Below, one piece after another: positions 61,854-64,000 of a stretch of 64,000 bases of DNA (positions within the stretch are counted from its first letter, which is position 1; the number at the start of each line of letters is the position of its first letter). The stretch covers positions 1 to 64,000 of the forward strand of contig JAGXIF010000024.1 of the NCBI GenBank assembly GCA_024635755.1, given 5' to 3'. Position numbers and translations under genes: made by a program. Origin of the DNA: Halothiobacillus sp. Its GTDB lineage: Bacteria; Pseudomonadota; Gammaproteobacteria; Halothiobacillales; Halothiobacillaceae. A model generated the notes under the pieces. The model was given only the letters and a program-made list of their open reading frames with translations, was not told the DNA's origin and did no database searches.

Positions 61854-62474
61854 TTGGCTGCCAGCCCCTCCATCCGACACCCGCGTCGACTGGCCATCGC
61901 GGCACTCGCACCGCTCGCCTCGCTGTTTCTGCTCGGCATGGCCACGCCCCCGGCGCAGACCGACGCGTCGCAGACCAATGTCGCACCGGCCGTCGAGTCG
62001 GACGACGTGCCCCTGATGAGCGACCTGGAGAAGGTCCAGGCCGACCTGGATTACATGCGGGCGCAGCAAATCCCCATGCTGATGTTCTTCCACGCCACCT
62101 ACTGCAGTTACTGCCGGACGGTCGATGACGAATTCCTGCAGACCATGGCCGCGGACGAGGATTACCGCGGGCGACTGATCATCCGCCGGGTGGAGATCGA
62201 CTCCGACCTGCCGGAGATCGCATGGCAGGGCACCTCCTACACGCCGGTCGAATTCGCCCGCCTGCAGGGCGTGCAGCTGGTACCCGAGGTGATCTACTTC
62301 GCCCCCGACGGCCGCCAGGTAGTCGACGAGCTCAAGGGCGTGACCGTGCCGGACTTCTATCCCCAGTATCTCGACCAGCGCCTGCGCGCCGCCGAGCGCT
62401 GCATCGAGGACCCGGACCTGCCCGTCTGCACCGACAGCATCGACCAACCCCGGCGGGACCTGACGGCACCGTAG
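61854..62474 (+). CDS. Periplasmic thioredoxin-fold protein (SoxW/DsbD-C-like)
   Basis: 206 residues from TTG 61854, chosen because GGAG lies about eight bases upstream and the signal peptide follows at once (RHPRRLAIAALAPLASLFLLGMA); upstream in-frame codons look non-coding. The thioredoxin fold carries CSYC in MLMFFHATYCSYCRTVDDEF and a cis-proline in LVPEVIYFAPDG. Proteins of this kind reduce periplasmic disulfides, and SoxW-like members occur in sulfur oxidisers. It is divergent from hemC and precedes the bufferin-like genes by about 170 bases. Confidence 0.75.
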   Translation: MAASPSIRHPRRLAIAALAPLASLFLLGMATPPAQTDASQTNVAPAVESDDVPLMSDLEKVQADLDYMRAQQIPMLMFFHATYCSYCRTVDDEFLQTMAADEDYRGRLIIRRVEIDSDLPEIAWQGTSYTPVEFARLQGVQLVPEVIYFAPDGRQVVDELKGVTVPDFYPQYLDQRLRAAERCIEDPDLPVCTDSIDQPRRDLTAP

Positions 62475-62645
62475 GCCGGTGACTCATGGCTGACCAACCG
62501 GCTGTATGGGCTAACAAATCACAGCGCGAAGGTCTGGCATTCCGCCGCGTGCCTGAGGCATGATCGGGAAACCAGCCGCCGCTTTGGCTGTCGAAACCCA
62601 ACGCGGCTCGTTCGCGTGCATAACTATCAAGAGGACCATGACCAC

Positions 62646-62867
62646 ATGAAAGCGCAATCCAAGAAGCACCTGCTGATCGGTTCCACGGCCCTGGCCACCG
62701 CCATCGCCGGCTCGTCCGCCATGGCCGCGGGCAATGCCAACCCCTTCGCCTCCGAGTCGACCCACACCGGCACGCTCAAGACCGCCGAGATGGCCTGCGG
62801 CGCCGGCCAGTGCGGCAGCAACATGGACGAGGAGAAGACGGACGAGGAAAAGGCAACCGATTCCTGA
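62646..62867 (+). CDS. bufA: Bufferin-type RiPP precursor (small exported Cys peptide)
   Basis: 73 residues from ATG 62646 (GAGGA ten bases upstream). A Sec-type signal peptide (KKHLLIGSTALATAIAGSSAMA) is followed by a mature part of about 45 residues with just two cysteines, C51 and C56, in EMACGAGQCGSNM, and an acidic tail (DEEKTDEEKATDS). This MxCGxGxCG pattern is that of bufferin precursors of the BUF_6/12 kind, whose cysteines are modified by an MNIO enzyme to give copper-binding groups. The MNIO gene starts 120 bases downstream, which strongly supports the reading. Unusually few Cys motifs. Confidence 0.8.
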   Translation: MKAQSKKHLLIGSTALATAIAGSSAMAAGNANPFASESTHTGTLKTAEMACGAGQCGSNMDEEKTDEEKATDS

Positions 62868-62986
62868 TGCCTCCAGGTCGGGGGCGAACGCCCTGACCAC
62901 CAACGCAACCGGCCTCGTGCCGGTCGCACGCATTGCACGGCGGCGGGCACACTGCCCGCTGCCATCGACAGGCCGGGAGGCACGCC

Positions 62987-63835
62987 ATGCGTCCCCATGA
63001 ACCCCAATCCGCCACGGTGCCGGTCGGCATCGGCCTGCGCCGCGGCGAGTTGATGCGGGAAATCGAGACCCAGCGCCCGGCGCTGGATTTCCTCGAGGTC
63101 GCCCCGGAGAACTGGATCCGCTTCGGCGGGCCGGCCAAGGCGCGCTTCAAGGCCCTGCTCGAGGACTACCCGCTCTACACCCACGGCCTGTCGCTTTCCA
63201 TCGGCGGCCCGGCCCCGCTGGAAATGGGCTTCGTCGACGCGGTAGGCGAGTTCCTCGACGAATACCAGCCGCGCCTGTACAGCGAGCACCTGTCGTTCTG
63301 CTCGGACAACGCCCACCTCTACGACCTGATGCCGATCCCGTTCACCGAGGCGGCCATCGAGCACGTCGTCGCGCGCATCGACACCGTCCAGCAGCGCCTG
63401 GGCCGCCGGCTGGTGCTGGAAAACGTCTCTTACTACTCGCCGGTCGCCTCCACCATGGACGAGCAAAGCTTCATCCTGAAGATCCTCGAGCGCGCGGACT
63501 GCGACCTGTTGTTGGACGTGAACAACGTGTTCGTCAACAGCGTCAACCACGGCTACGACCCCTACGCCTTCATCGATGCCATGCCGGCCGAGCGGGTTTG
63601 CTACCTGCACGTCGCCGGCCACCACGAGGTCGAGCCGAACCTGATCATCGACACCCACGGCGCGCCGGTCAGCACTCCGGTCTGGGACCTGCTGGCGCAC
63701 ACCTATCGGCACGTGGGCGCCGTACCCACGCTGCTGGAACGCGATTTTGACATCCCGCCACTGACCGACCTGATGGACGAGGTCGCCACCATCCGCCGCG
63801 TGGCCGACCAGGCCCTGAACGGCGAGGCAGCCTGA
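62987..63835 (+). CDS. bufB: MNIO-family (DUF692) peptide-modifying oxidase, BufB-like
   Basis: 282 residues from ATG 62987 with GGGAGG upstream. DUF692/MNIO TIM-barrel with the multi-iron ligand set visible: THGLSLSIGG, YSEHLSF, LVLENVSYY, LLDVNNVFVNSVNHG, YLHVAGHHE, IDTHGAPV and LLERDFDIP. These enzymes oxidise cysteines in precursor peptides (methanobactin, bufferins). It lies between the Cys peptide and the DUF2063 partner, the canonical bufA-bufB-bufC order. Confidence 0.92.
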   Translation: MRPHEPQSATVPVGIGLRRGELMREIETQRPALDFLEVAPENWIRFGGPAKARFKALLEDYPLYTHGLSLSIGGPAPLEMGFVDAVGEFLDEYQPRLYSEHLSFCSDNAHLYDLMPIPFTEAAIEHVVARIDTVQQRLGRRLVLENVSYYSPVASTMDEQSFILKILERADCDLLLDVNNVFVNSVNHGYDPYAFIDAMPAERVCYLHVAGHHEVEPNLIIDTHGAPVSTPVWDLLAHTYRHVGAVPTLLERDFDIPPLTDLMDEVATIRRVADQALNGEAA

Positions 63836-63837
63836 GG

Positions 63838-64000
63838 ATGGAACCCGATTTTCGCGCCACCCAGAAGGCCTTCGCCCGCTATGTGCGCGATCCCGAGGCC
63901 AACCCGCCCCCACCCGGCAGCCGACCGGAGCGGATGGCCTGGTACGCCCGGCTGTTCTTCAACAACATCGACAGCACGCTGGAGACCGCCTTTGCGGGCC
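63838..64000 (+). CDS. bufC: DUF2063 partner protein, BufC-like (N-terminal part)
   Basis: 54 codons are visible before the window ends. The reading EPDFRATQKAFARYVRDPEANPPPPG, then PERMAWYARLFFNNIDSTLETAF, matches the DUF2063 N-terminus (FA..IRDP...NP.P.G...RM..Y..LFFNNI). This family recruits the precursor peptide to the MNIO enzyme. The ATG is two bases after the bufB stop. Confidence 0.88.
   Translation, partial: MEPDFRATQKAFARYVRDPEANPPPPGSRPERMAWYARLFFNNIDSTLETAFAG

Overview
The window is dense, high-GC chromosomal DNA from a gammaproteobacterium. Core synteny shows this: queA-tgt-yajC-secD-secF; trmJ-cysE-iscR; ndk-rlmN-pilW-rodZ-ispG-hisS-yfgM-bamB-der; hemC-hemD-hemX-hemY-ubiD; ligA-zipA-smc. 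Cytochrome c4, System II cytochrome c maturation, and a Prx/Grx hybrid next to an apparently NADH-type glutathione (amide) reductase point to the Chromatiales or sulfur-oxidiser side (for example Halothiobacillaceae). That placement is inference. There are no rRNA or tRNA genes, IS elements, prophage or CRISPR arrays.

Layout. 1-9.1 kb (minus): a secreted protein cut by the edge, a GT4 glycosyltransferase/PAP2 phosphatase pair, then ligA, zipA and smc. 9.3-11.7 kb (plus): queF, an FGGY sugar kinase and cysZ as a tight operon. 11.8-23.4 kb (minus): the housekeeping block from der up to trmJ. The iscSUA-hscBA-fdx genes usually found between iscR and ndk are absent. 23.6-30.2 kb: suhB (plus), a bidirectional terminator, then secF/secD/yajC/tgt/queA (minus).

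30.2-31.0 kb has no protein gene. Its minus strand is packed with GGA motifs in hairpin loops, and an 18-bp palindrome like a GacA upstream activating sequence lies just upstream. I read it as a large, unannotated CsrB/RsmZ-type CsrA-sequestering sRNA. 31.0-38.5 kb: an alpha/beta hydrolase, rsmB, lptM, lysA, then garB (Prx/Grx), garA (reductase) and metR, with an OxyR-like box and two terminator-like hairpins in front of garB.

38.5-46 kb is accessory: a CXXCH-containing GGDEF protein with a degenerate EAL domain, a broken Tat-exported aldo/keto reductase, a DUF6064 membrane protein, a phospholipase D-VTT fusion and an EEP-family phosphodiesterase. 46-55.6 kb: engB (minus); cytochrome c4, ResB and CcsA, DsbA, a catabolic-type acetolactate synthase, a second EEP protein and a diguanylate cyclase (plus). 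55.6-61.7 kb (minus): ubiD and the hem cluster. 61.8-64.0 kb (plus): a periplasmic thioredoxin-like protein, then a bufferin-type RiPP cluster (small Cys precursor, MNIO/DUF692 enzyme, DUF2063 partner) cut by the window end.
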